Shown in pieces: positions 15,736 to 24,899 of a stretch of DNA of 64,000 nt. The notes beneath the pieces were generated by a model that was given only the letters and a program-made list of their open reading frames with translations, was not told the DNA's origin and searched no databases. The first letter of the stretch is position 1; the number at the start of each line of letters is the position of its first letter. Source of the DNA: Flavobacterium pectinovorum (GTDB taxonomy: Bacteria > Bacteroidota > Bacteroidia > Flavobacteriales > Flavobacteriaceae); assembly GCF_900142715.1 (NCBI RefSeq), contig NZ_FRBX01000001.1, positions 1,178,001-1,242,000 of the forward strand. The letters are read 5' to 3'. The translations under genes and the position numbers were made by a program.

Positions 15736-16791
15736 ATGGAATTGCCTAAGATACCTTTTTATGAAAAATACAGTCTCATTTTTAAAGCAATTGTTGCTGG
15801 TGGAGCAATGGGTTTGCTTTATACCGCAGTTAGTAATGCCGGAGCAGATTATCAATATCTAAAACTTTTGCCCGGTACCATTATTGGAATTTCTATTGGT
15901 TTTATTGTAATTATTTTTGAGAAGACACTTACTCATCTAAATAACTATTCCTTTTTGGGAAGTATGATTTTAAAAGCGCTTATTTATAGTTTCTGTATAA
16001 TATTGTTTTTACTGTTTTTCGTGATTGTTTTTGCAGAGATTTTGGGTCATCTTACCTATCAGGAAGCTTTAAGTAAATACATTAATAATCGTCTTTTTGA
16101 AGATTTTATCTTTTCGCTTGGCGCATCAATTTTCCTGATTTTGTTTTTAGAAATTAGCAGTTTGTTAAGCAACCGATTTTTTTCTAATTATTTTACAGGT
16201 CGATATCATCGTCCGATGCAGGAAGAGCGAATTTTTATGTTTGTCGATGTCAAATCATCCACCACAATGGCAGAAGAGTTGGGAGATATTCTGTATAGCA
16301 AATTACTGCAGGATTTGTTCAACGATTTTACCGACGCCATTCTGGCTTCACGTGCAGAAGTTTATCAATATGCCGGAGACGAAATTATTCTGACCTGGAA
16401 AACAGCAACGGGTTTAAAAGACCAACGGTGTTTGTATTGCTTTTATCTTCTTAAACAATGTATTAAAAACAGAAATGAATATTATTTAAAAACCTATAAT
16501 AGGATTCCGAAGTTCAAGGCCGGAATGCATATTGGAAATGCTGTAACAACCTGGGTTGGAAAAGTAAAAAAAGAAATTGTTTATCATGGAGATCTTCTTA
16601 ATACAACGTCAAGAATTCAATGCAAATGCAATGATTTTAATCATGATTTTGTTATTTCTGAAGCCATAAAAGAAGCTCTGCCAAAAGATTTACCTGTAAC
16701 TTATTTGCAACAGGGAGAAATACTTTTAAGAGGAAAGGCGCAACCAATGAAACTTTATACTGTTGATTTTAATATTGACGAAATTTATTAG
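15736..16791 (+). CDS. Membrane-bound class III adenylate/guanylate cyclase
   Basis: This 351-residue protein has four predicted membrane helices in residues about 15-150, a short linker and a class III cyclase catalytic domain (about 165-335). The first metal Asp is in MFVDVKSSTTMAEELG and the second in YQYAGDEIILTW; LLNTTSRIQ fits the conserved DxxNxxxR substrate region. It should make cAMP or cGMP at the inner face of the membrane, with the helices as sensor. Tandem Crp/Fnr genes lie 4 kb upstream, but a functional link is only inference. Its promoter is not obvious. Confidence 0.88.
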   Translation: MELPKIPFYEKYSLIFKAIVAGGAMGLLYTAVSNAGADYQYLKLLPGTIIGISIGFIVIIFEKTLTHLNNYSFLGSMILKALIYSFCIILFLLFFVIVFAEILGHLTYQEALSKYINNRLFEDFIFSLGASIFLILFLEISSLLSNRFFSNYFTGRYHRPMQEERIFMFVDVKSSTTMAEELGDILYSKLLQDLFNDFTDAILASRAEVYQYAGDEIILTWKTATGLKDQRCLYCFYLLKQCIKNRNEYYLKTYNRIPKFKAGMHIGNAVTTWVGKVKKEIVYHGDLLNTTSRIQCKCNDFNHDFVISEAIKEALPKDLPVTYLQQGEILLRGKAQPMKLYTVDFNIDEIY

Positions 16792-16838
16792 TCTGCCTTA
16801 GTACTTTATTAGAAATTATTATTTAAAAAATTAAAATT

Positions 16839-17486
16839 ATGAAAGCATTAGTTATTGGTGCAACAGGTTCAACGGGAGAATTTCTGGTTGATGAACTTTT
16901 GGCAGATAAAAATTACGAATCTGTTACCATCTTTGTAAGAAGAGCAACAAACAAAAAGCATCCAAAACTCGTAGAAGAAATTGTTGATTTCTCCAACATA
17001 GACAATTATAAAGATTTGATTGTAGGCGACGTCATTTTCTCGTGTTTAGGAACGACGCTCAAAGCAGCAGGATCAAAGGCAAATCAAAAGAAAATAGATT
17101 TTGATATTCCTGCAACATTTGCAAAATTAGCCAGAGAAAATGGAGTTTCTTCCTTTGTTTTGTTATCTGCTTATGGCGCTACTTCAAAGAGTAAAGTTTT
17201 TTATTCGAAGATAAAAGGAGAACTCGAAGACAGCATTGCAGAGCTCAATTTCGAACAGTATATTATTTTTAGACCAGGATTGCTTTTAAGAGCAAATTCT
17301 GATCGTTTTGGCGAATATGCCATGGCAAAAATATTAAAAGCAGTTAACTCAATTGGCTTATTTAAAAAGTTCAAACCACTGCCAACTGATTTGCTGGCAA
17401 AGAAATTGACTAAGGCGCCAAAAGCGCTGCCTAAAGGCACTTCAATTATCGAACTTGATAAAATATTCAGTTTTGCAAATATGTAG
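16839..17486 (+). CDS. NAD(P)-binding atypical SDR (HTATIP2/YwnB-like)
   Basis: This 215-residue protein starts with the Rossmann glycine motif MKALVIGATGSTGEFLVDELL and has DVIFSCLGTTLKAAGSK and VLLSAYGATSKSKVFYSKIKGELE, where the Tyr and Lys are typical of atypical SDRs of the HTATIP2/NmrA-like type. The usual role is NAD(P)H sensing or oxidoreduction, with the substrate unknown. It lies 47 bases after the cyclase gene in the same direction and could share its transcript. Confidence 0.88.
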   Translation: MKALVIGATGSTGEFLVDELLADKNYESVTIFVRRATNKKHPKLVEEIVDFSNIDNYKDLIVGDVIFSCLGTTLKAAGSKANQKKIDFDIPATFAKLARENGVSSFVLLSAYGATSKSKVFYSKIKGELEDSIAELNFEQYIIFRPGLLLRANSDRFGEYAMAKILKAVNSIGLFKKFKPLPTDLLAKKLTKAPKALPKGTSIIELDKIFSFANM

Positions 17487-17535
17487 GACAAAATGTAAAT
17501 TAATACATTCATACTTATTTTTATAAAGATAGTTA

Positions 17536-17543
17536 TATATTTG
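17536..17543 (+). promoter_or_regulatory. -7 promoter element for the B12 operon
   Basis: TATATTTG matches TAnnTTTG exactly and lies a few bases before the 5' end of the cobalamin riboswitch, as expected for its promoter. No clear TTTG is seen at -33. Confidence 0.6.
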
Positions 17544-17549
17544 CGCCAG

Positions 17550-17725
17550 ATTTTGGTCTATTTTTCTTAGAAAAAAATAGTTAAAAGGGAATCAGGTGTA
17601 AATCCTGAACAGACCCGCTACTGTAAGTTCTGTATAAGTCTTTAAACGTTACCAATGCCATTGTTCGCCGCGGCGAATGAGAAGGCTGTTTAAAGATGGA
17701 ACAAGTCAGGAGACCTGCCACAATC
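17550..17725 (+). ncRNA. Cobalamin riboswitch
   Basis: The leader has the class signatures in order: AAAAGGGAATCAGGTG near 17583, ACCCGCTACTGTAAG near 17610, and the B12 box AGTCAGGAGACCTGCC at 17704-17719. It precedes a BtuB-like TonB receptor by about 130 bases. In this class adenosylcobalamin or a related cobalamin binds the RNA and shuts off expression of uptake genes. The expression platform (about 17720-17850) contains pairing options but no clear intrinsic terminator, so control of translation initiation is possible. A minus-strand reading frame over this region is a shadow. Confidence 0.95.
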
Positions 17726-17851
17726 ACATAGTTTAAGACTTTCGTGGAATAAAGTTGAACAACAATAAACGGACCTGTCATTATATGGCGGGATTCTTTC
17801 TTATTGCTTTTTTGATTATTACATCCCGAAGTTTATTTAATTAAATAAGTG

Positions 17852-19897
17852 ATGTATAATACAAAAAAAATACTTTTATTCATTGTTCTGTTATCTCCTG
17901 TTATACTTCATTCTCAAGTATCTAACGATAGTTTGCGGGTTTTAAAAGAAGTAATTTTAAAAGGAAAACCCTATCAGGAAGTAATTCCTGTACAAAACCT
18001 TTCGGGAGTATTGCTTGAAAATCTCGCGAGCCATAATGTTGCCGATGCACTTCGTTATTTTGCCGGAACACAGATTAAAGATTACGGCGGTCTTGGCGGA
18101 CTAAAAACCGTTGATGTACGCAACATGGGTACACATCATGTGGGGGTTTTTTACGATGGAATTCAATTGGGAAATGCCCAAAACGGAGTTACAGATCTGG
18201 GAAAATACTCGCTAGACGACATGGAATCCCTAACCATGTATAACGGGCAAAAAAGTGAAATATTTCAGTCTGCAAAAGACTTTGCGGCCGCTTCAACTAT
18301 TTATTTAAGAACGAAACGACCTGTTTTTTTAGATGATAAAAAAACAAATGTATTAGTACGTTTCAAAACAATGTCTATCAATTATTTTGATCCGTCTTTT
18401 AGATGGGAACAAAAGTTGAGTGACAAAGTTAGCCTGAGTGTAAGTTCTGAATACATAAAATCGAATGGGCAATATAAATTCAGGTACAAAAGAAATAATC
18501 TGGACGGAACTGTGGCTTATGACACCACTGCAACCCGACACAACAGCGATATAGAAGCACTAAGATTTGAATCCGGTCTTTACGGAAAAATAAAAAATGG
18601 TTCGTGGGATGCAAAAGTGTATTATTATGATTCTGACAGAGGTGCTCCAGGCGCCATTGTCGAAAATAAATTCTCAGACGGTTTTAGGCAATACGACAAG
18701 AATTTTTTCTCGCAAGGTACTTTTATAAAAGACTTTACCGATAAATATAAATTTCAGGCAAAGGCAAAATACGCCTACGATTATACACATTACGTGGCCA
18801 GAGATACCACAAATGTGCTTGGAGAAACCGTAACCGAAGGAGCGCAGTCAGACGATAGTTATTACCAGCAGGAATATTATTTCTCGGCAGTAAACATGTA
18901 CAGCATTTTGCCAACCTGGGATATTTCTCTTTCTACAGATTTTCAATACAACAGATTAAATGCAACCAGAAAAGGAATTAAAACCTTGTTTTCTTATCCG
19001 GAACGTTATACAGCATTATTTTCTCTCGCAAGTTCTTACAGAGTAGGCAGATTTAAAGCTTTAGGAAGCGTTGTTGGTACGCACGTGCATGAAGAAGTAC
19101 GATACAATGCAAAAGCTCCTGATAAAACAGAGTTTACTCCGGCCTTATTTCTGGGTTATACACCTTTTGCCGCTTACGATTTTAATCTGAGAGCATTTGC
19201 AAAACGCATTTTCAGAATGCCCACTTTTAATGATTTATATTATACAATGGTTGGTTCAAGCACTTTAAGACCTGAATATATGAACCAGTATGATGTTGGG
19301 TTTACTTATAATTTGCCTGTTAAGGAAAGCTTTTTCGACAAATTTTCTATTCAGGTCGATGGATATTACACCAATACCAAAGACAAAATAATCGCCGCTC
19401 CAACCGGAAATTTGTTCCGATGGATGATGACCAACATGGGACAGGTAAAAGGGCACGGAATCGAATCTGTTATTAATATGGGGATGCATATTAACAAATT
19501 GAACCTTGTTGCAAATCTAACTTATACGTATTCTGAAAGTCGGGATTATACCAAATTTGGAGGTTTGGAATTGTCTTCTTACGGCGATCAGATTCCGTAC
19601 ACACCCTGGCATAGCGGGTCCGGAATACTAAATGCCAATTATGAATCGTGGAATTTCAACTATAGTTTTATCTACGTCGGAAAACGATATAATGGTAATG
19701 TAAACAACATCAGAATCAACGAAGTACAGCCTTGGTACACACATGATCTATCGGTACAAAAAGCATTTGCAATTCATAATTACAAATTAAAAGGAACGGT
19801 AGAACTCAATAATGCACTCAATCAGCAATATGAAGTGATTTACAATTATCCGATGCCGGGTCGTACGCTAAAATTTATAATCAGTATTGAGCTATGA
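17852..19897 (+). CDS. btuB: TonB-dependent outer-membrane cobalamin receptor (BtuB-like)
   Basis: This 681-residue protein has a signal peptide (to VILHSQ), then a TonB plug domain (about 30-150, with VADALRYFAGTQIKDYGGLGGLKTVDVRNMGTHHVGVFYDGIQLG) and a 22-strand-type barrel ending in the aromatic-hydrophobic C-terminus typical of outer-membrane porins (KFIISIEL). It lacks the carboxypeptidase-like N-terminal domain of SusC. Position directly behind a cobalamin riboswitch identifies the substrate as vitamin B12 or a related corrinoid. Translation could begin at GTG 17849 or the adjacent ATG 17852; I prefer ATG. Its stop overlaps the next start by 4 bases (ATGA), indicating coupling. Confidence 0.93.
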   Translation: MYNTKKILLFIVLLSPVILHSQVSNDSLRVLKEVILKGKPYQEVIPVQNLSGVLLENLASHNVADALRYFAGTQIKDYGGLGGLKTVDVRNMGTHHVGVFYDGIQLGNAQNGVTDLGKYSLDDMESLTMYNGQKSEIFQSAKDFAAASTIYLRTKRPVFLDDKKTNVLVRFKTMSINYFDPSFRWEQKLSDKVSLSVSSEYIKSNGQYKFRYKRNNLDGTVAYDTTATRHNSDIEALRFESGLYGKIKNGSWDAKVYYYDSDRGAPGAIVENKFSDGFRQYDKNFFSQGTFIKDFTDKYKFQAKAKYAYDYTHYVARDTTNVLGETVTEGAQSDDSYYQQEYYFSAVNMYSILPTWDISLSTDFQYNRLNATRKGIKTLFSYPERYTALFSLASSYRVGRFKALGSVVGTHVHEEVRYNAKAPDKTEFTPALFLGYTPFAAYDFNLRAFAKRIFRMPTFNDLYYTMVGSSTLRPEYMNQYDVGFTYNLPVKESFFDKFSIQVDGYYTNTKDKIIAAPTGNLFRWMMTNMGQVKGHGIESVINMGMHINKLNLVANLTYTYSESRDYTKFGGLELSSYGDQIPYTPWHSGSGILNANYESWNFNYSFIYVGKRYNGNVNNIRINEVQPWYTHDLSVQKAFAIHNYKLKGTVELNNALNQQYEVIYNYPMPGRTLKFIISIEL

Positions 19898-21039
19898 AAA
19901 AGATAACCACAAAATTAGTACTTCCTTTATTTATAGCCCTTGCTTTTGTTTCGTGTAGAGAAGAAGAAACCATTTTTCCATCTTCGGATGTAAGTGTTGC
20001 AGCACCCAGAAGTGATGGCAATATAGAAGGTTTTTATCTTCTAAACGAGGGAAATATGGGAATGAACCGGGCAAGTATAGATGTTTTTAATTACCGAACA
20101 GGAAACTATACAACCGATATTTACTCAGAACGTAATCCGACAGTTGTAAAAGAATTAGGCGATGTTGGAAATGATATTCAAATTTATGGGAACAAGGTTT
20201 ACGCGGTAATAAATGTTTCTAATAAAGTAGAAGTTATAGATAAATGGACGGCAAAACGCATCAAAAAAATTGATATTCCAAATTGCCGTTATGTAACTTT
20301 TTATAAAGATAAAGCATACGTGAGTTCTTATTCGGGTCCCGTTGCTATTGACCCTAATGCAGAAATTGGTTTTGTTGCAGAAATTGATACCACATCATTA
20401 GAAATTACAAGAAAAGTTACAGTAGGATATCAGCCCGAACAAATGGTGGTGCATAACGGTAAACTTTATGTTGCCAATTCCGGTGGTTACAGAGTTCCTA
20501 ACTACGATAGAACAGTTTCTGTAATTGATCTTGAAACTTTTACAGAAATAAAAAAAATAGACGTGGGTATTAATCTCTACGGCATGCAAATAGACAGCAG
20601 GGGAGATATTTATGTAAGTTCAAGAGGGGATTATTACAATACACCATCCAATCTTTTTGTAATAGATACCCAGACCGATGAGAAAAAAATGCAGTTGGAT
20701 CTTCCGGTTTTAGGAATGTGCCTGGTAGACGATTTACTTTATTTCTACAGCGTTCAGTGGAGTTACCTCACCAATAGCAACAAAATTACTTACGGGATAT
20801 TAGACACCAAAACCAAGAAAATTATAAGCGATAAAATTATTACGGATGGTACAGATAAGCAAATCATGATTCCGTATGGACTTCAGGTAAATCCTGAAAC
20901 CAAAGAAATCTACATCACCGATGCCCAAAATTATGTAGTAACCGGATATATCTACTGTTTTACCCCCGAAGGAAAATTAAAATGGAAAACAACAGCAGGA
21001 AATATCCCCGCACATATCGCTTTTATAACCAAAAAATAA
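19894..21039 (+). CDS. Surface beta-propeller lipoprotein, BtuG-like (DUF5074/YncE type)
   Basis: This 381-residue lipoprotein (lipobox FVSC, Cys21, then Arg-Glu-Glu-Glu) consists of repeating YncE-like blades, for example IQIYGNKVYAVINVSNKVEVIDKWTAKRIKKIDIP and MVVHNGKLYVANSGGY. BtuG of Bacteroides thetaiotaomicron, a seven-bladed propeller that caps BtuB and binds cobalamin tightly, has this fold and this place after btuB. Coupling to the btuB-like gene by a 4-base overlap and the riboswitch context make the same role likely here. Orthology is inferred from context and fold, not from an alignment. Confidence 0.88.
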   Translation: MKKITTKLVLPLFIALAFVSCREEETIFPSSDVSVAAPRSDGNIEGFYLLNEGNMGMNRASIDVFNYRTGNYTTDIYSERNPTVVKELGDVGNDIQIYGNKVYAVINVSNKVEVIDKWTAKRIKKIDIPNCRYVTFYKDKAYVSSYSGPVAIDPNAEIGFVAEIDTTSLEITRKVTVGYQPEQMVVHNGKLYVANSGGYRVPNYDRTVSVIDLETFTEIKKIDVGINLYGMQIDSRGDIYVSSRGDYYNTPSNLFVIDTQTDEKKMQLDLPVLGMCLVDDLLYFYSVQWSYLTNSNKITYGILDTKTKKIISDKIITDGTDKQIMIPYGLQVNPETKEIYITDAQNYVVTGYIYCFTPEGKLKWKTTAGNIPAHIAFITKK

Positions 21040-21049
21040 AACCAGAAAC

Positions 21050-22333
21050 ATGTATTACAAATCTTTAAAACATTTAAAGTTATTACTGCTTTTTTTCTTT
21101 GCAACAGTAATCTTAACCAATTGTTCTGACAGCGATAACACCCAGCCAGATAAAGAACAAGTTGAAAACAATGAATATAATGCATCGCGTTTTGCGATAG
21201 TGTCTTTAAGTTCAAAAGTAAATGTTGGCGGAGATGCCACTTACAGTTGGACGGCAGTAAATGCTTCTTCAGAAAATTACTCTTTGACTAATAATAGCTC
21301 AAAAGAAGCATTATTCGCAGCGACAGAAGTTGGAACTTATGAATTTAAAGTTACCATCAACGACAAAGGAAATACAAAAACAGAAACAGTTAAGGTTTTT
21401 GTAAGCGCAGAAGCTAAAGAATTAAAAAGCTATATCGAAAAAGTATTCGAATTTAAACCGGCTCCGGGACAATTTGTCAATGATCTTCCTGTGGCAAATG
21501 ATGGTGACACTGCCGAGAGAATATTAAGCAGAGCCAATTCGTATCTGGCAAAGAAAAACGGAGATCTTATTTCGCTTGGCGCATTTGGCGGTTATATTGT
21601 TTTTGGGTTTGATCACACAATTGTAAACTTAAAAGGAAAGCGTGATTTTAGAGTTCTGGGTAATGCTTTTTGGGCAGATGCCAATCCGAATCTGAATGCA
21701 GAATTGCGTGGCGGAAGCAGTGAAGCGGGCGTTATTATGGTTTCTTACGACAAAAATAAAAACGGACTTCCGGATGATGAATGGTTTGAAATTGAAGGCG
21801 GCGGACATAAAATGGCTAAAACAATTCATAATTATGAATTAACCTATCACAGACCAGATCCCAACAAAACACCTGTTCCGGGCGGTGGAACCGGAACCGT
21901 GCTTTTTACAGATATGGAATACATTTATTGGACAGATAATCAGGGTAAAAATGGTTATTTGGCACAAAACAACGCTTACAATCATTCATTGGATTATTGG
22001 CCGAAATGGCTTAAAGATCAGGAAACAATCACTTTTAAAGGAACGAGATTACCCGATAATGCTGTAGATGAAAGCGGAACAGGAAGTTATTTTGTTCAGT
22101 ATGCTTTTTTATACGGGTACGCAGATAATGCACCAAATGCCGATGATGATTCAGGAATAGACATTAACTGGGCCATCGACAAAAACGGAAAAAAAGTAGA
22201 GCTTCCTGGGATAGATTTCGTAAAAGTTTACAACGGTCTTAATCAGCAGGCGGGATGGCTGGGAGAAACTTCAACCGAAGTAATGGGTGCAACAGATCTT
22301 CATCTGTTAGGAGAAAATATCCCTACACGCTAA
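21050..22333 (+). CDS. B12-operon surface lipoprotein, paralogue 1
   Basis: This 427-residue lipoprotein (lipobox LTNC, Cys25, then SDSD) has an N-terminal PKD/Ig-like domain (about 45-125, with ATYSWTAVNASSENY) and a C-terminal domain with SLGAFGGYIVFGFDHTIVN, GVIMVSYDKNKNGLPDDEWFEIEGGGH and a final GIDINWAIDKNGKKVELPGIDFVKVYNG. The next two genes share the same blocks, so the three arose by tandem duplication. Such PKD-bearing cell surface proteins recur in Bacteroidota B12 loci; cobalamin capture or docking to the receptor is inferred. It lies 10 bases after the propeller gene. Confidence 0.9.
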   Translation: MYYKSLKHLKLLLLFFFATVILTNCSDSDNTQPDKEQVENNEYNASRFAIVSLSSKVNVGGDATYSWTAVNASSENYSLTNNSSKEALFAATEVGTYEFKVTINDKGNTKTETVKVFVSAEAKELKSYIEKVFEFKPAPGQFVNDLPVANDGDTAERILSRANSYLAKKNGDLISLGAFGGYIVFGFDHTIVNLKGKRDFRVLGNAFWADANPNLNAELRGGSSEAGVIMVSYDKNKNGLPDDEWFEIEGGGHKMAKTIHNYELTYHRPDPNKTPVPGGGTGTVLFTDMEYIYWTDNQGKNGYLAQNNAYNHSLDYWPKWLKDQETITFKGTRLPDNAVDESGTGSYFVQYAFLYGYADNAPNADDDSGIDINWAIDKNGKKVELPGIDFVKVYNGLNQQAGWLGETSTEVMGATDLHLLGENIPTR

Positions 22334-22372
22334 ATCAAAAAGTATCAAATCAAAATTATTATATCAGAAATT

Positions 22373-23614
22373 ATGAAAAAAAATGTTACCCATTTTTTAT
22401 TGCTTGCCTTCGCATTTGCGTTTATCGGATGCAGCAGTGATAACGATAAACTGGATGAAAATGCCAATGTAATTGAAATTACGCTTCAGGAAAAATATGA
22501 AATTCCAACTTTCACAGTTTTGGATATTGCAGCTTCTGATGCCGGAACTACTGCCAAATACGAGTGGATCATGACAAAAAATCCTGTTAACCAGGTAACA
22601 GATTCTATTGTTGGAAATACAAAAGATTTAAGATTTACAGCGATTTATGCAGGTTCTTATGAATTTACTCTGAATGTTACAGCTGCAGAAAAAAAAGGAA
22701 GCAAAACGACAACTGTAACCGTTACAAACGAAACTTCAAATTATAATCCTTACATAACAAGCATTTTTGATTTTGATCCTGCGCCGGGCATGTTCGCCAA
22801 CGATTTGTACAAAGATGGCAATTCTAAAGAAGACATAATGAAAACGGCTTTAGGCAGAATCAACGAAACCAGTGTAGGTTACCCATTAGATTTGGGAGGT
22901 TTTGGAGGTTCTATAATTGTTGGTTTTGACCATACCGTTGTTAATGTTGCAGGAACCGAAGATTTTAGAGTGTATGGAGGAGATGTATCAAATCCAACAT
23001 CATCTAAAGCAAATCCGCCGGCACCGGGATTGATTTATGTCGCCTATGATAAAAATAAAAACGGAAAACCCGATGCAGACGAATGGTATGAAATTATGGG
23101 AAGCCAGCACTCGAAAGCCAATACAATTAAGAATTTTAAAGTTACTTACCATAAAAAAGCTGCCGGAGAACCTCTGGTAACATCAAGTGCTCTTTTCTTA
23201 GATTATGAACATTTGTTCTGCGAAAACAATCAGAACGAAACCTATTATTTGGCAAGACCCAGAGCAAAAAAGGAATTTTATCCGTTATGGGCAACACAGA
23301 CTACAGTTACTTATGAAGGAATGAAACTAGATGTAGATTTTGAAACCGCACGTGCAGGTCAGACTACTTTGTGGAATTCTACTCCTCCGGAATGGGGATA
23401 TGCAAATGCCATAAACCCGAATATTGATATTGACTGGGCAGTAGATAAAGACGGAAATAAAGCCAATCTTCCGGGAATCAATTTTATTAAAGTAGTTAAC
23501 TGTGTGAGTGAACCAATGGGACTTTGCCAGCAGCAATCTTCAATGGCGACTGTATTTGCAGGAGCAGGAGACCTTCATATATTAAAAAAATACAATCTAA
23601 AAATAAATAAGTAA
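22373..23614 (+). CDS. B12-operon surface lipoprotein, paralogue 2
   Basis: This 413-residue lipoprotein (lipobox FIGC, Cys20, then SSDNDK) has the same two-domain plan as its neighbours: PKD-like domain with AKYEWIMTKNPVNQVTDS, then DLGGFGGSIIVGFDHTVVN, GLIYVAYDKNKNGKPDADEWYEIMGSQH and NIDIDWAVDKDGNKANLPGINFIKVVN. The DxNxxG-type segment DKNKNGKPDADE resembles a calcium-binding loop. It differs from paralogues 1 and 3 in the PKD region and in the segment between blocks, so ligand preference may differ. It is co-directional, 39 bases after paralogue 1. Confidence 0.9.
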   Translation: MKKNVTHFLLLAFAFAFIGCSSDNDKLDENANVIEITLQEKYEIPTFTVLDIAASDAGTTAKYEWIMTKNPVNQVTDSIVGNTKDLRFTAIYAGSYEFTLNVTAAEKKGSKTTTVTVTNETSNYNPYITSIFDFDPAPGMFANDLYKDGNSKEDIMKTALGRINETSVGYPLDLGGFGGSIIVGFDHTVVNVAGTEDFRVYGGDVSNPTSSKANPPAPGLIYVAYDKNKNGKPDADEWYEIMGSQHSKANTIKNFKVTYHKKAAGEPLVTSSALFLDYEHLFCENNQNETYYLARPRAKKEFYPLWATQTTVTYEGMKLDVDFETARAGQTTLWNSTPPEWGYANAINPNIDIDWAVDKDGNKANLPGINFIKVVNCVSEPMGLCQQQSSMATVFAGAGDLHILKKYNLKINK

Positions 23615-23618
23615 GACC

Positions 23619-24836
23619 ATGAAAAAGTATTTAAAGTATAGTTTATTTCTAATCGCTTTTGTTTGTTTTTACGCGTGCAGCAATGACGATCCAAAGCCGG
23701 AAGAAGTTATAGAAGAGCCTGTTAAAGACCCAACAATTGCTATAAAATTAGCTTCAGATTTTGCAATAGAACAATATAATGTTACAGAAATAACTCCGGA
23801 AGTAGTAATCGAAAATGGTGACGGAAAAACTGCCAAATACCAATGGTCAGTAAAAGTTTCTGATAAAGATGGTGTTGCAAAAGATTCTATCATCGGCGAT
23901 AGCAAAACTTTATTATTTGTTACACCAAAAGCAGCTGATTATGTGTTAGATTTTACGGTAACAGTAGACAAAATTGTAAAACAGGCTTCGACTAAAATTA
24001 CCGTTTCAGAAACCGGAAAAACATATACAGCAAAAGCATTAACACTTGTTGATTTTTTACCAGCACCAAGCTTTAGTGTAGCGAGTTACACTACAAAAGA
24101 AGAAGCTTTGGAGCAAACTCAGGCAACTATAAAAGAAGGAGGTTCTGTTTATTTGGGAACATTTGGAGGATATATTATTACAGCGTTTGACCACACAGTT
24201 GTTAACGCTTATGATAAACGTGATTTTACTGTTCAGATGGCAACAGGAACTGCTTCAATTAAATATTCTCCCGTAAGTATAGCCGTAGCTTATGATGCGA
24301 ATAAAAACGGGATTGCGGATGAAAACGAATGGTACGAAATAGCAGGAAGCGAATATTATAAAGCTACAACAGTTAAAAATTACGAAGTAACGTATCATAA
24401 ACCTGATGCCACGGCGAGTCCGGTAACCGGAACAGCAACCTGGCAGTATGATACAGCCTATCTTCCGTGGACAGACAACCAAAACGGATCTGGTACAATT
24501 ACCAAAACCAATAATCGCAGACGAGTTAATTATTATCCGGCATGGGCAGCAGATACTTATACTTTAAAAGGAACAAAAGTATCTATACCGGTAAAAGATG
24601 TAAGTGACGGTGCCGGTACAGCTTACAATGTTGGAACTTTTGAATGGGGTTACGGCGGTATTAAAGATCCATCAATAGACATTAGCTGGGCAGTAGATAA
24701 AGATGGAAAAAAAGTGCATTTACCGGGAGTTGATTTTGTAAAAGTATATGTGCCAACATTTACAGCATTGGGAGCTGCAGATCTATTAACGAGCGTTTTT
24801 CAGGAAGTATCGGATTTAAATTTTCCAAAGAAGTAA
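23619..24836 (+). CDS. B12-operon surface lipoprotein, paralogue 3
   Basis: This 405-residue lipoprotein (lipobox FYAC, Cys20, then SNDD) has an N-terminal PKD-like domain (AKYQWSVKVSDKDGVAKDS) and the conserved C-terminal blocks YLGTFGGYIITAFDHTVVN, SIAVAYDANKNGIADENEWYEIAGSEY and SIDISWAVDKDGKKVHLPGVDFVKVY. The start lies only 4 bases after paralogue 2, so the genes are translationally close. Retention of three diverged copies under one riboswitch suggests specialisation, for example for different corrinoids or binding steps. Function is inferred from context. Confidence 0.9.
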   Translation: MKKYLKYSLFLIAFVCFYACSNDDPKPEEVIEEPVKDPTIAIKLASDFAIEQYNVTEITPEVVIENGDGKTAKYQWSVKVSDKDGVAKDSIIGDSKTLLFVTPKAADYVLDFTVTVDKIVKQASTKITVSETGKTYTAKALTLVDFLPAPSFSVASYTTKEEALEQTQATIKEGGSVYLGTFGGYIITAFDHTVVNAYDKRDFTVQMATGTASIKYSPVSIAVAYDANKNGIADENEWYEIAGSEYYKATTVKNYEVTYHKPDATASPVTGTATWQYDTAYLPWTDNQNGSGTITKTNNRRRVNYYPAWAADTYTLKGTKVSIPVKDVSDGAGTAYNVGTFEWGYGGIKDPSIDISWAVDKDGKKVHLPGVDFVKVYVPTFTALGAADLLTSVFQEVSDLNFPKK

Positions 24837-24899
24837 TTTATAATACTGTTGAATTTGAGATAATTAAGAATGAATATTAATCCATAAATTTTATAAATC

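Noticed and set aside
17581..17781. Minus-strand open frame over the cobalamin riboswitch
   Set aside because: The region holds the conserved riboswitch motifs on the plus strand; the frame has no gene-like features.
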